Part shown: positions 9,501 to 18,162 of the stretch, one piece after another | Layout of the letters: each line of letters starts with the position of its first letter | How positions within the stretch are numbered: position 1 is the stretch's first letter | Source: an uncultured Aquimarina sp. | GTDB taxonomy: Bacteria > Bacteroidota > Bacteroidia > Flavobacteriales > Flavobacteriaceae | Assembly: GCA_947493495.1 (NCBI GenBank) | Contig: CANLRN010000031.1 | Coordinates: 1-43,133, forward strand | Direction: 5' to 3' | DNA: 43,133 nt | Translations under genes and position numbers: made by a program | Notes under the pieces: generated by a model | The model's database searches: none | What the model was told of the DNA's origin: nothing | The model's input: only the letters and a program-made list of their open reading frames with translations

Positions 9501-9778
9501 AATTCCAAGTTCCCTTTATTGAGATAGAGTCTATTCTTACCTTGATTTGATGTAAAATATATATCCACAAGATCGTCTTTGTTAATATCTCCTACTGCCA
9601 CTCCTGCGCCATTATAGAAATACAAGTAATCCAAAATATTGAGTTCTTCAGTAGGGTTTAAGGTGTTCTGAAAAGTGATCTGTGTCGTTTCTGAAGTAAT
9701 TTTTTCGAATACTGTTTCTTGATTAGATAACTCTTTTGAACAGGAAATGATTATAAATAGTATCGAATATTTAACCAT
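6527..9778 (-). CDS. FG-GAP/VCBS-repeat ASPIC-UnbV lipoprotein (third of three)
   Basis: A 1083-residue surface or periplasmic lipoprotein (KYSILFIIISC). Two blocks of FG-GAP/VCBS propeller repeats with calcium-loop motifs of DxDxDG type (DFDNDGDLD, DINGDGYMD) flank an ASPIC/UnbV domain near residues 505-580 (GIGTKV...TTKGFQSSSE...HFGYG). The first repeat begins YNGAGVAVGDINKDD, common to all three paralogs. I chose the ATG at 9778 because it starts directly at the signal peptide; the frame is open to 9847, but that extension is basic and runs through a palindromic intergenic repeat at 9794-9817. ASPIC proteins have no established biochemical role; carbohydrate or cell-surface binding is often presumed. 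Confidence 0.88.
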   Translation of the reverse strand: MVKYSILFIIISCSKELSNQETVFEKITSETTQITFQNTLNPTEELNILDYLYFYNGAGVAVGDINKDDLVDIYFTSNQGKNRLYLNKGNLEFEDITDSAGVAGNSEWNTGTVMADINGDGYMDIYVCAVVGLQGLQGKNELYINNGDNTFTEKGAEYGLDFQNYTTSASFFDYDNDGDLDMYLLNHAIHTQNSFGRASLRYKRNARSGDKLLRNDDGTFIDVSEESGIYGGGNGYGLGIATTDFNNDGYTDIYVSNDFHEDDYYYLNNGNGTFNEVLKENFGHTSRFSMGSDATDINHDGYTDILTLDMTPEDESILKASAGDETVDMLQMRIHRLGYHYQYARNMLQINRGDYFAETALLGGIASTDWSWSALFADYDQDGEQDIFISNGIPKRPNNLDYIKYISNQKIKEQLNSSKLVDNEALDIMPSGLVKNRFFKGAKGIQFTDTSASWFPEEATASTGSAYADFDNDGDLDIVTNNINATASLYINKTNNTHTFLKLKFDFKGNNILGIGTKVISYHNGIMQYKQLFTTKGFQSSSEPIIHFGYGAATTVDSLKIVWPDHTIQVAENITTNQTLTIKLLHKRDAVEYTKLFPKPKVWFKKMDSIPGLNYEHKENNYTDFNRQKLIPYKISDQGPATAIGDLNGDGKDDIFFGSSKQESSKIYYQTASGFREETSSFLAGDNKKEDVVASIRDFNNDNKQDLLVTSSGGEFFGKSEQLVDRLYLNTASGMVKSDFPELYEHESVSKPFDIDADGDLDVFLGGYAVSNDFGKMPNSYLLVNDNGNFSIKENKALQKIGMVTDALWSDFDNDKSTDLIVIGEWMKPHFFKNNNGNLIDITQKVLPEKLNGLWQSIIDFDIDQDGDTDYLLGNFGLNSKFTASHNYPLKLYYDDFDGNGTTETVVALPKNKKYYTAMGLDELAAQLNYLKKKFTTYKSFAGRTIEEIFDPKVLEKANLLKVHELASGYLRNDNGKFTFVPFQNSLQLAPILSMCKYDFDKDQKQEVLMAGNYFGVIPYHGRFDGFGGAIVKNVNTIIESEEHGINLHQKMVRGLNIINFANKEYLLITFNNEKAAIYEMVK

Positions 9779-9793
9779 CGATACTAAAAAGTT

Positions 9794-9817
9794 AGACCTC
9801 ACAGGTCTGTAAGGTCT
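9794..9817. repeat. REP-like 24-bp imperfect palindrome
   Basis: The plus strand starts AGACCTCACAG and ends GTAAGGTCT; 20 of 24 positions are self-complementary, and the mismatched pairs are mostly T/G, so it folds as RNA. Flavobacterial genomes carry interspersed palindromes of the AACCTGTGAGGTT type between genes, and this looks like one of them. It lies between two ASPIC genes, just upstream of the start at 9778. Only one copy is visible in this window. Confidence 0.5.
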
Positions 9818-9839
9818 GAATACTCTATGTCTTTTACTA

Positions 9840-9929
9840 TTATTCAAGAGTTAAATTTTCTTCAATTACTATCTTTCCATTTATATAAGCTTCTTCAAAA
9901 TTTGATTCGTCTTCAAATACTATATTCAC
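9840..9929 (-). CDS. Possible 29-residue ORF in the ASPIC intergenic gap
   Basis: A GTG at 9929 overlaps the TGA stop of the upstream ASPIC gene as GTGA and is preceded by AAGGA. The frame runs 29 codons to TAA at 9840 and encodes an acidic peptide with protein-like composition (NIVFEDESNFEEAYINGK, ending IVIEENLTLE). It may be a coupled small gene or the remnant of a larger one. No homolog is recognised, and a chance ORF of this size is quite possible. Confidence 0.25.
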   Translation of the reverse strand: MNIVFEDESNFEEAYINGKIVIEENLTLE

Positions 9930-12900
9930 TCCTTTAGCTTAAATATTTTTGGGACTTTATTATTGATGCCTACCACTAAATATTTCTCTCCTGATGCATT
10001 TTTCATCCACTTCATTGCTCTTACCTCATCTTCCACCAAAAAGCCTGTGGTTTTCTGATTTTTAAAATTTCCATCTCCATCTCCTAATAACACATTCCCA
10101 CGACTAGCATCTAATCTAGAGAATTGTGGTTTGAAATTATAAGTATTCCCAGCAAGGACAATATCCTGATAGCCATCATTATTAATATCTTCTATTTCTA
10201 TATCGCAGATACAAGAGAATTGTGTTTCGTTAGGGAGTTCTTTAATCTCGAAACTAGTATCTCCTCTATTATATGCGATCAAGCTGGCAAAGTTATTGAC
10301 AGTTTTTACAGTAGCTTTATCCAAAATTTCTTTCGAGAATAACTCATCAATAGATTTAGTAGCATACTCAGAAAATTTGAGATTTTGTTTTTTCAATATA
10401 TTGATCTGAGCGGTTATATCGTTTTTTAGGTGGATAGGGATATCTTTTCCTCCTATTGTCTGAGTAATAATCTGTTCTATGGTTCCGTTTGCATCAAAAT
10501 CATTGACGTATATTTTTGATGGAGCTTCTGTACTGCATTGATAGATGGAATTAAGCCCTCGATTGCCTAATATCAAATCGGTATCGCCATCCTTGTCTAT
10601 ATCTGTAGCTTCTACTGTAGTAAACCATCCTGAGACCTTGTCAAGATTGGATTCAATCAATTCTATCTTACTCTTATTATTCATAAAGATTTTTGGAGAC
10701 ATCCATTCTCCTACTACAATCAAATCTTTTTTACCATCTCTATTCATGTCATGCCATACGGCATCTGTAATCATTCCAATATTTTTAGCTGATTTAGCTT
10801 TACTAGAAGTTACATCCGAAAAATTTCCTTTGCCATCATTTTCTAGAAAATAACTTTGTGGTGAGACACCGTATACACCAACAATACTATGACTACCCAC
10901 AAATAAATCAATATCACCATCCTGATCATAATCATATGCAGCTATCACAGAGATATTGGTGTTAGTTGGTTTAATGATGTTTCCTCTAGAAAAATTTCCT
11001 TTGCCATCATTGAGATAACTTCGTACTCCTGTTCTGGCTCCAGAAAAATTCCCCCCAGAACCAATAATCAAGTCCAAATCATTATCCCCATCAATATCTT
11101 CGAAAGTAGCAGTTGTATCTTCGAAAAAAGTTTCAGTTTTAAAAGAAGTAGTTTCTAATTTGCCTGATCGATTTTGTATGTATAATTGTCCTGGTTGCTC
11201 ATAAGCTCCTCCAATAAAAACATCATCATTGCCGTCGCCATTGATATCAGCAACTGCTAGTGCTGGACCTTCTCGAGATTGCATTTTGTAAATTAATCCT
11301 TCATAATCAAAATCAACATAAGCATCTTCTTTATGCTCGAATAGTGTATGGGAGACTTCTTCAAAATATGTAGCCCTCTTTTTATGTGGATAGACATATT
11401 GATGATCGGCATTTTTATGATCCAATATTAGTTTTTGGTTTATCGCAACATCCGACAATACTTGAGATCTCCCATCTGGATAAATAACCCGTAGAGAATC
11501 AATTTTATCAGTTTTGCCAAGACCTAACGTCATTACATATTCTATAGAGGACTGAAACCCCCTTGTGGGGACTAATTCTTGTCTTAAAATCCCTCGATCC
11601 GTATACACCTCAACACTACTTCCGATCCCAAACGTATTTTTATGATTGCCTTTGATTTTAATTTTTAGGTAATTATTCTCTTCTTTTTCACTATTATTCT
11701 GATAGATGGCAGCTGGCATATTAAAATTATTGACAATCAAGTCTAAATCTCCATCATTATCCAAATCTCCATAGGCAGATCCATTAGAAAATGTAGGCTC
11801 TTCGAAGCCCCAGTTTTTTGTTTTATCAGAAAAGGTAAGATTGCCATTATTCTTAAATGCATAATTAGGAATTGGCGTAGATGGCATTTTATTAATGATA
11901 GCGTCTACCTCTTCTTTTTTACCCGTCAAGGTCATTTTCTGTATAATATCATTGGCAAAAAAGTTCATAAAATCCATATTGGTCAGATCGTGATAGATTC
12001 CGTTACTCACATAGATGTCTCTATATCCATCATTATCCATGTCAAATAGTAAAGCTCCCCAGCTCCAATCTGTTTTTGCAACTCCACTGAAAAAAGCAAT
12101 TTCAGAAAATGTGTTGTCTCCGTTATTAAGCTGTAGCGAATTTTGCATATACTGATTGTAGAAATCTCTGCTTTTCTTTAATTGATATACATCATAGCTT
12201 TCGAAGGAGCTGGTTTCTTTCAGTCTCTTCTCATTTTCGGGAAGCATATCGGTTACAAATATTTCTGGATATCCATCATTATTGATATCTGCCATATCAG
12301 CTCCCATAGATGAAAGACTCATGTGTTTGACCCAATCTTTAATTTCTTCATTAAAAGTACCATCACCCTTATTAATATAGAGATAATCCCTCTCATAAAA
12401 ATCATTAGAGACATAGATATCTGGTAACAAATCTTTATTGACATCGCCTATAGTTACTCCCAATCCAAAACCAATCAAACTACCAAATATCCCTGCTGTT
12501 TCACTTACATCAGTAAATACTCCTTCATCATTTCTTAATAATTTATCTCCCCCGCCTTTAAGAATATCTGGAATGTCCCAATCTTTTGCTCTTAGCGTAC
12601 GCTTGTTTGCAAATCCCAAACTGCTCACGGGTATAAAACTATTATTAAGAATATATACATCTAGATCGCCATCTGTATCATAATCAAAAAAAGCTGCGTG
12701 CGTAGTGAACCCGCTATCTGCCAAATTATATTCTGCTGCCTGTTCTGTAAATGTGAGATCTCCATTATTAATAAATAACTCATTTTTCTGATCATCTCCT
12801 TTTACATTTCCTGCATTACATACATAAATATCCAATAAGCCATCAGCATTGATATCTACCATGACCACTCCAGTAGACCACGAATTTTTTCCCGTAGTTT

Positions 12901-13231
12901 TTGAGGAAATAGAAATATCTTCAAACTTAAAATTCCCTTTATTAAGGTATAATTTATTTTCTCCTCTATTGGCAGTAAGATATACATCAGCTAGACCATC
13001 ATTATTAATATCCCCAATAGCTACCCCTCCTCCATTATAAAAATTTCGGTACTTAAATATATTAAAGTCTTTTTCATTATAAACTTGATTGATAAAATCA
13101 ATATGCGTAGTTTCTGTATTTAGTTTAGTGAACAATGTATTTTCATCAGCTACCACTTCTTTTTTTGGTTGTTCTTTTTTACAAGAGATAAAACATAGCA
13201 GTATTAAAAAACTATAAAAAAACGTATTCAT
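9926..13231 (-). CDS. FG-GAP/VCBS-repeat ASPIC-UnbV lipoprotein (second of three)
   Basis: A 1101-residue lipoprotein (signal FYSFLILLCFISC followed by KKEQPKKE). Repeated FG-GAP/VCBS units with Asp-rich calcium loops (DINNDGLAD, DYDTDGDLD, DYDQDGDID) lie on both sides of an ASPIC/UnbV domain near residues 530-600 (GIGSSVEVY...PTRGFQSSIEYVM). The Asp-loop units predict two beta-propeller domains stabilised by calcium. It starts eight bases after the preceding paralog stops, so the genes are cotranscribed. The N-terminal repeat (FYNGGGVAIGDINNDG) aligns with the other two, indicating tandem duplication with strong divergence. Function unknown; likely extracellular binding. Confidence 0.88.
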   Translation of the reverse strand: MNTFFYSFLILLCFISCKKEQPKKEVVADENTLFTKLNTETTHIDFINQVYNEKDFNIFKYRNFYNGGGVAIGDINNDGLADVYLTANRGENKLYLNKGNFKFEDISISSKTTGKNSWSTGVVMVDINADGLLDIYVCNAGNVKGDDQKNELFINNGDLTFTEQAAEYNLADSGFTTHAAFFDYDTDGDLDVYILNNSFIPVSSLGFANKRTLRAKDWDIPDILKGGGDKLLRNDEGVFTDVSETAGIFGSLIGFGLGVTIGDVNKDLLPDIYVSNDFYERDYLYINKGDGTFNEEIKDWVKHMSLSSMGADMADINNDGYPEIFVTDMLPENEKRLKETSSFESYDVYQLKKSRDFYNQYMQNSLQLNNGDNTFSEIAFFSGVAKTDWSWGALLFDMDNDGYRDIYVSNGIYHDLTNMDFMNFFANDIIQKMTLTGKKEEVDAIINKMPSTPIPNYAFKNNGNLTFSDKTKNWGFEEPTFSNGSAYGDLDNDGDLDLIVNNFNMPAAIYQNNSEKEENNYLKIKIKGNHKNTFGIGSSVEVYTDRGILRQELVPTRGFQSSIEYVMTLGLGKTDKIDSLRVIYPDGRSQVLSDVAINQKLILDHKNADHQYVYPHKKRATYFEEVSHTLFEHKEDAYVDFDYEGLIYKMQSREGPALAVADINGDGNDDVFIGGAYEQPGQLYIQNRSGKLETTSFKTETFFEDTTATFEDIDGDNDLDLIIGSGGNFSGARTGVRSYLNDGKGNFSRGNIIKPTNTNISVIAAYDYDQDGDIDLFVGSHSIVGVYGVSPQSYFLENDGKGNFSDVTSSKAKSAKNIGMITDAVWHDMNRDGKKDLIVVGEWMSPKIFMNNKSKIELIESNLDKVSGWFTTVEATDIDKDGDTDLILGNRGLNSIYQCSTEAPSKIYVNDFDANGTIEQIITQTIGGKDIPIHLKNDITAQINILKKQNLKFSEYATKSIDELFSKEILDKATVKTVNNFASLIAYNRGDTSFEIKELPNETQFSCICDIEIEDINNDGYQDIVLAGNTYNFKPQFSRLDASRGNVLLGDGDGNFKNQKTTGFLVEDEVRAMKWMKNASGEKYLVVGINNKVPKIFKLKE

Positions 13232-13239
13232 ATGTTTGC

Positions 13240-16200
13240 TTATTTTTTTATTATTTGAAGGCTATCATTATTGACTCCAAACAGAAAGTAGGAATGCTCT
13301 TTAACTTTTATAGATTCTATAGATCTTACAGCTCCTTTTATCTTAAATCCAGGCTTTGTATACTCCTTGAAATTTCCTTTTGCATCATTCAGCAACATCA
13401 AACCATATGAGGCATCCAATCGGCTTAATTGTGTATTAAGCTCATAGATATTACCTCCTAAAACCATATCAGGATATCCATCTTCATTGATATCATCAAT
13501 CAGAATATCGTGTACTGAGGATATTTGTGCTTGCCATGGCAAAGAATAAGCTGTAAAATTAGTATCTCCATTATTTTGGAAGTAGGTGGTTTCTAACCTG
13601 AATACCTGTCTTTTCTCAGCGGCATCTATCGCAGATTTTGTGAAATATTGCTGAAAATCTGCTTTTGCAAAATCATTATATGATGTATATTGCTTATTGA
13701 GTATTGGTAATTGTTTAGTTAGCTCATCTGTATTCGCAATAGGAGTTTCCTTGCCATCATAAAAATAAGTAACTATTGGATCTTCTCTTCCGTTTTTATC
13801 AAAATCACTTCGATATAGCTGAATAGGATATTGTTTAGAAGCTCTTAGTCTGCTGTTTAACCCCCAGTTTCCAGCCACTATATCCATATCTCCATCCTGA
13901 TCTGCATCAAAAACTTGTATACAATTCCACCAACCATTGGTGTCTTGTAAAGATTCATTTTTTTCTTTTGTTAGATTTCCTTTACCATCATTAATAAAAA
14001 TAGTAATGGGCATATAATGACCTGCCAGGATTAAATCTGGATAATTATCTTTATTAATATCTACAAACTGCGCATCATAAATTTGTCCAATGTCACGAAG
14101 CTCAGGAGCGATGGTATCTGTAATATCCATAAAAATCCCTTTGCCATTATTTGCAAAAATATAACTCTTAGGTATTTCCCCATAGGTCTCTGGTGTTCCT
14201 GAACTGGTGATGAATATATCCTGATCGCCATCTTGATCTATGTCTGTAGCAATCACAGTAGAGGCATTCATTTCTATTTCTGGAAACGCCTTGGGTTGTT
14301 TTCGAAAAGATCCGTTTGTATTTAAAAACAATACAGGTTGACTGGACGCATTGTATATCTTTTCATTTCCGCCAGAAACCACTACCATATCCAAATCACT
14401 ATCAGCATCTGCATCAAAAAAGCACGCATCTATTTGCTCAGGTCTCTTTTCTATCTCGAATTCTGGTTGATCACTTTTTCTGAAAACCCCATTCTCTTGT
14501 TGCATAAACAATACACTTGGCTGATATCTCCCTCCAGGAACAAATACATCTTCCAGACCATCTTTATTGATATCTTGGACAACTATATGTGGTCCTTCAT
14601 TAGAAGATGCATAAGGTGTTAAGCCTTCAAAATTAAAATCTTTGGTTTCATACTCCTGATGTTTGAAATGAATCCCTAAAGAGTCTTTTTTTGAGTCTGC
14701 TGATACGGCTTTAATTGTACTAAATGTATTTGTATCCTCTTTATTCAGTTGCAGAGTCGTGTTTATTTTTGGTGCTTTGTAGGTAGTTATTCTTGCATCT
14801 GGCCATTGTATCCGAATTGAATCAATTGCAGATACATTTCCTAATCCGAAATGTAAAATCGGAGAGACTGCTGACAAGTACCCTTTGGTCGTAAATACTT
14901 CTGAGGTTTGTTTTCCTGCATTTGTAAAAATAGTGGCTCTAGCCCCGATAGCTTGCCTGTTTTTTACACCTCCTTTTAGTTTTATCTTGATATAATTTGT
15001 GTTTTCTATATTCTTACGAGCATGATTCTCATACACAAAAGCTTTTTCATTACAATTATTTGTTACAATGTCCAGATCACCATCATTATCCAAATCTACA
15101 TATATAGCACCATTACTATAAGATGGAATAGGTCTAGCCCAGGTTTTCGAAACATTTTCGAAAGTAAGATCTCCTTTATTTCTAAAAAAATAGTTTTCAA
15201 CCTTTTTTGTAGGCAAATCATGAATCAATGCCAGATCTTCTTTCTTCATTCCTCTGCGAATTCGCTGCTGAATTCTATCATTCGCTATAAAATTGATAAA
15301 ATCCATATCATTGGTAGCTCCTATAATACCATTAGAAACAAAAATATCCTTAAACCCATCATTATCATAATCTGCAATCTGAGGAGCCCAACTCCAATCA
15401 GTAGCAGCAATCCCGGAAAAAAAGGCAATCTCACTAAAATCAGTATTCCCTCTATTCAGCTGTAAGGTATTCTGCATATATTGTGGCTGATAGCCATTTT
15501 TGAGATATTGAGTATAGATTGTAAAACTATGCTCTGAACCAGAAGATCGATACGTCTCAATATCTTCAGAAAGCATATCTAGTGATAAAATATCAGTCAT
15601 TGCATCATTATTAATATCTGCAATATCAACCCCCATAGAGAAATGAGAAGTATGTATCTTCTTTTTACCAGAGGCGATTACTTCTTTAAAACTTCCATTT
15701 TGCTGGTTGATATATAAATAATCATTCTCAAAAAAATCATTTCCAATATAAATATCAGGATATCCGTCATTATTTACATCACTAGTTGCTACTCCCAATC
15801 CGTATCCGATAGCACCCTGGTAAATTCCAGCTATAGAAGAAACATCCGTATAATAGCCATTATCATTTCTATACAATCGATCTCCAGATAATTCGTCTAT
15901 TTGATTTCTTTGGGAACCTCTTCCATAATTTTGATTAGGATGTACGGAATGATTTAGCAAATACATATCCAGATCACCATCCAGATCATAGTCAAAAAAA
16001 CTAGCCTGTGTAGAAAAACTAATAATTGCCAAATTATATGTAGCAGCTTGCTCTTTAAACTCAGGAATTCCTTTTTCATTGATTCCTTGATTTACAAAAA
16101 GCTTATTACCACCTTGTAAACCTAAATACCCTCCAACTTTGCAAACATATACATCTAATAATCCATCATTGTTAATATCTACAGTTGTTACGCCAGTACT

Positions 16201-16536
16201 CCAACCTTCTGCATCTGTTAGTGCTTCAGATGACACTTCTTTGAATTTTAAATTTCCTTGGTTAAGATAGAATTCATTTTTTCCTTGATTGGCAACAAAA
16301 TAAAGGTCTTCGAGCCCATCATTATTAAAATCTCCAGATGCGACTCCAGCGCCATTATAGTAGTATAGATAGGTAAGAATATTAAGTTCTGGAGTATCTT
16401 TTAATTTATTTTGAAAATTAACACCTGTCTTATTATGAGGTACTAATTCAAAAAAATAAGTGTTTTCTTCCTTGTCACAAGAATATCCAGAAAGAAGTAG
16501 TATAACAAGTATTGATATTCTATAAAAAGTAGGCAT
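13240..16536 (-). CDS. FG-GAP/VCBS-repeat ASPIC-UnbV lipoprotein (first of three)
   Basis: A 1098-residue lipoprotein (ISILVILLLSGYSC). FG-GAP/VCBS repeats with DFNNDGLED, DYDLDGDLD, DLDNDGDLD and DADQDGDMD calcium loops surround an ASPIC/UnbV domain near residues 520-595 (AIGARATIFTNAG, then TTKGYLSAVSPILHFGLG). It is the first gene after the hairpin that follows susD, so its expression is likely set by read-through from the SusCD promoter. It closely matches the third paralog in the N-terminal block (TPELNILTYLYYYNGAGVA versus TEELNILDYLYFYNGAGVA), so these two may be the nearer pair. No catalytic motif is seen. Confidence 0.88.
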   Translation of the reverse strand: MPTFYRISILVILLLSGYSCDKEENTYFFELVPHNKTGVNFQNKLKDTPELNILTYLYYYNGAGVASGDFNNDGLEDLYFVANQGKNEFYLNQGNLKFKEVSSEALTDAEGWSTGVTTVDINNDGLLDVYVCKVGGYLGLQGGNKLFVNQGINEKGIPEFKEQAATYNLAIISFSTQASFFDYDLDGDLDMYLLNHSVHPNQNYGRGSQRNQIDELSGDRLYRNDNGYYTDVSSIAGIYQGAIGYGLGVATSDVNNDGYPDIYIGNDFFENDYLYINQQNGSFKEVIASGKKKIHTSHFSMGVDIADINNDAMTDILSLDMLSEDIETYRSSGSEHSFTIYTQYLKNGYQPQYMQNTLQLNRGNTDFSEIAFFSGIAATDWSWAPQIADYDNDGFKDIFVSNGIIGATNDMDFINFIANDRIQQRIRRGMKKEDLALIHDLPTKKVENYFFRNKGDLTFENVSKTWARPIPSYSNGAIYVDLDNDGDLDIVTNNCNEKAFVYENHARKNIENTNYIKIKLKGGVKNRQAIGARATIFTNAGKQTSEVFTTKGYLSAVSPILHFGLGNVSAIDSIRIQWPDARITTYKAPKINTTLQLNKEDTNTFSTIKAVSADSKKDSLGIHFKHQEYETKDFNFEGLTPYASSNEGPHIVVQDINKDGLEDVFVPGGRYQPSVLFMQQENGVFRKSDQPEFEIEKRPEQIDACFFDADADSDLDMVVVSGGNEKIYNASSQPVLFLNTNGSFRKQPKAFPEIEMNASTVIATDIDQDGDQDIFITSSGTPETYGEIPKSYIFANNGKGIFMDITDTIAPELRDIGQIYDAQFVDINKDNYPDLILAGHYMPITIFINDGKGNLTKEKNESLQDTNGWWNCIQVFDADQDGDMDIVAGNWGLNSRLRASKQYPIQLYRSDFDKNGREDPIVTYFYDGKETPIANTDELTKQLPILNKQYTSYNDFAKADFQQYFTKSAIDAAEKRQVFRLETTYFQNNGDTNFTAYSLPWQAQISSVHDILIDDINEDGYPDMVLGGNIYELNTQLSRLDASYGLMLLNDAKGNFKEYTKPGFKIKGAVRSIESIKVKEHSYFLFGVNNDSLQIIKK

Positions 16537-16578
16537 TAATTTAAGATATGTTCTTTATGCATCCAATATAAAGAAAAA

Positions 16579-16603
16579 CGTTCCGATGTACTACATCGGA
16601 ACG
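16579..16603 (-). terminator. Rho-independent terminator/attenuator after the SusD gene
   Basis: A perfect 11-bp stem (CGTTCCGATGT / ACATCGGAACG) with a 3-base loop, followed on the minus strand by TTTTTCTT. It lies in the 89-bp gap between the SusD gene and the first ASPIC gene and should make SusC/SusD mRNA more abundant than the downstream message. Confidence 0.85.
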
Positions 16604-16625
16604 CTTATTTATTAAAATTATAAAA

Positions 16626-18140
16626 TTAATATCCAGGGTTTTGGGTTAGGTTAGGGTTTGTTGCTACCGCTGCAGCTGGTATCGGGAATAATACTCTAAA
16701 CTCTTCTGTATTATCTTTCATATCCCAGGTGTCAGTAAATGTTCCAAAACGAATCTGGTCATTACGTCTCCATCCTTCTATCCATAATTCTCTTCTTCTT
16801 TCATCTAGCAACTCTTCCATTGAGTATGTTCCTGCAGCCGTTGCTCCTCGCAAAGTTCTTAAGTTATCGAGTATACTCTCCGCAGTTTCTGCAGAAGTAC
16901 CACCTCTCATTATCGCTTCAGCTTTCATTAATACTACATCTGCATATCTTGCTAAAACATTACCATTATCAGGTTCTAGATTAACATCAGGATCAGTCAT
17001 TTGCATATCCTGATCTATATTTACATCTGTATATTTATGAGGTCTCACCCCTGTTCTCTCATTGTTACCACTAATCCCTGTAGGGAAATCTTTGGTAAAT
17101 ACCAAATCATTACCTCCTCTATCTTTTAATTTTTCACCATTAGTATCATACTGCTGTCCAATAAGCATCCCTGTTCCTAAACCATCTGTACTTGGTTCAC
17201 CGAGTCTTATATCATTTGGTTCAAAAGAGTCATACACTTCACCCAGTGTAGCAAATCCATTCCAACCACTTTGATTTGGATGTAATATATTCCAAACTCT
17301 GTTGCCAGTACCTGTATCTAAAGCCAAGATAACTTCTAGATTAGGAGTGCCAGGAATAAAAATGCCAAAATAATCTGCATCCAACGTATATCCAGCCGCA
17401 GTAACTTCATCGCAGAACTCAACAACTCTGGTATAATCTGCTGCATCTGCACTTCCAGTATATACTTCTTTATTGAGATACACCTTAGCTAAAAGAAAAT
17501 TTGCAAATGCTTTATTGACCGTAAATATATCTGTTAAACTCGCATCAGGTAAATCAGGTAACGCTTCCGTAAGATCTTGAACAATAAAATCAAATGCTTC
17601 TGTTCTTGTGAGTACTCTTGGATCTACATCAATCCCTTCATTTACTTCTCTAAAAGGAACTTGACCAAAAAAGTCCATTACATAAAACATATTTAAAGCT
17701 CTTAAGGCCTTTGCTTGAGCTATCTGTACAGGCGTGGCGTTGGATTCTGGTGCAATAATTTGATTACATCTAAATACTGCAGCATTACGATTATTCCAGG
17801 CATTAAGAATATGAAGATGTTCCGTACTCCAAGCGTGTTGGTGCATGGTTCTCCAAATACCATTATCACCCCAATCTGCTCCTCTGGTTAATACTACTAA
17901 TTCATCAGAAGACACTTCTAGGAGGGCATATGCATTGGCTTGGTCTCCCATTCCTTCTATATCATTATAGGCAGACTCTAAAAAGTTAGTTGGATCGATA
18001 CCTGTAAATGCTCCAGAGCTATCTTCTGCCGCTACAGAATCATCAAATGTGGGTTCTAAATCAGTACAAGAAACTCCAGTTAAAATTAATAGAGCTCCAA
18101 AAACGTACTGTAAGACGATTTTAAAATTTAAATTTTTCAT
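16626..18140 (-). CDS. SusD/RagB-family nutrient-binding outer-membrane lipoprotein
   Basis: Surface lid protein that captures an oligomeric ligand and delivers it to its SusC partner. The 504-residue protein has a lipoprotein signal (ALLILTGVSC, Cys25) and a SusD-like helical fold: an N-terminal TPR-type region (NAWNNRNAAVFRCNQII, then AKALRALNMFYVMDFFGQVP), the internal EAFDFIVQDLTEALPDLPD segment, and the C-terminal RRRELWIEGWRRNDQIRFG and FPIPAAAVATNPNLTQNPGY ending. Length is normal for the family. It lies 22 bp after the SusC gene and before a strong terminator hairpin. The ligand cannot be inferred from SusD sequence. Confidence 0.95.
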   Translation of the reverse strand: MKNLNFKIVLQYVFGALLILTGVSCTDLEPTFDDSVAAEDSSGAFTGIDPTNFLESAYNDIEGMGDQANAYALLEVSSDELVVLTRGADWGDNGIWRTMHQHAWSTEHLHILNAWNNRNAAVFRCNQIIAPESNATPVQIAQAKALRALNMFYVMDFFGQVPFREVNEGIDVDPRVLTRTEAFDFIVQDLTEALPDLPDASLTDIFTVNKAFANFLLAKVYLNKEVYTGSADAADYTRVVEFCDEVTAAGYTLDADYFGIFIPGTPNLEVILALDTGTGNRVWNILHPNQSGWNGFATLGEVYDSFEPNDIRLGEPSTDGLGTGMLIGQQYDTNGEKLKDRGGNDLVFTKDFPTGISGNNERTGVRPHKYTDVNIDQDMQMTDPDVNLEPDNGNVLARYADVVLMKAEAIMRGGTSAETAESILDNLRTLRGATAAGTYSMEELLDERRRELWIEGWRRNDQIRFGTFTDTWDMKDNTEEFRVLFPIPAAAVATNPNLTQNPGY

Positions 18141-18162
18141 TTTTATATTTTTTTTTAATTTA

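Noticed and set aside
9779..9847. N-terminal extension of the third ASPIC protein
   Set aside because: It is Arg-rich, runs across a palindromic repeat and would bury the lipoprotein signal that starts at the ATG at 9778.
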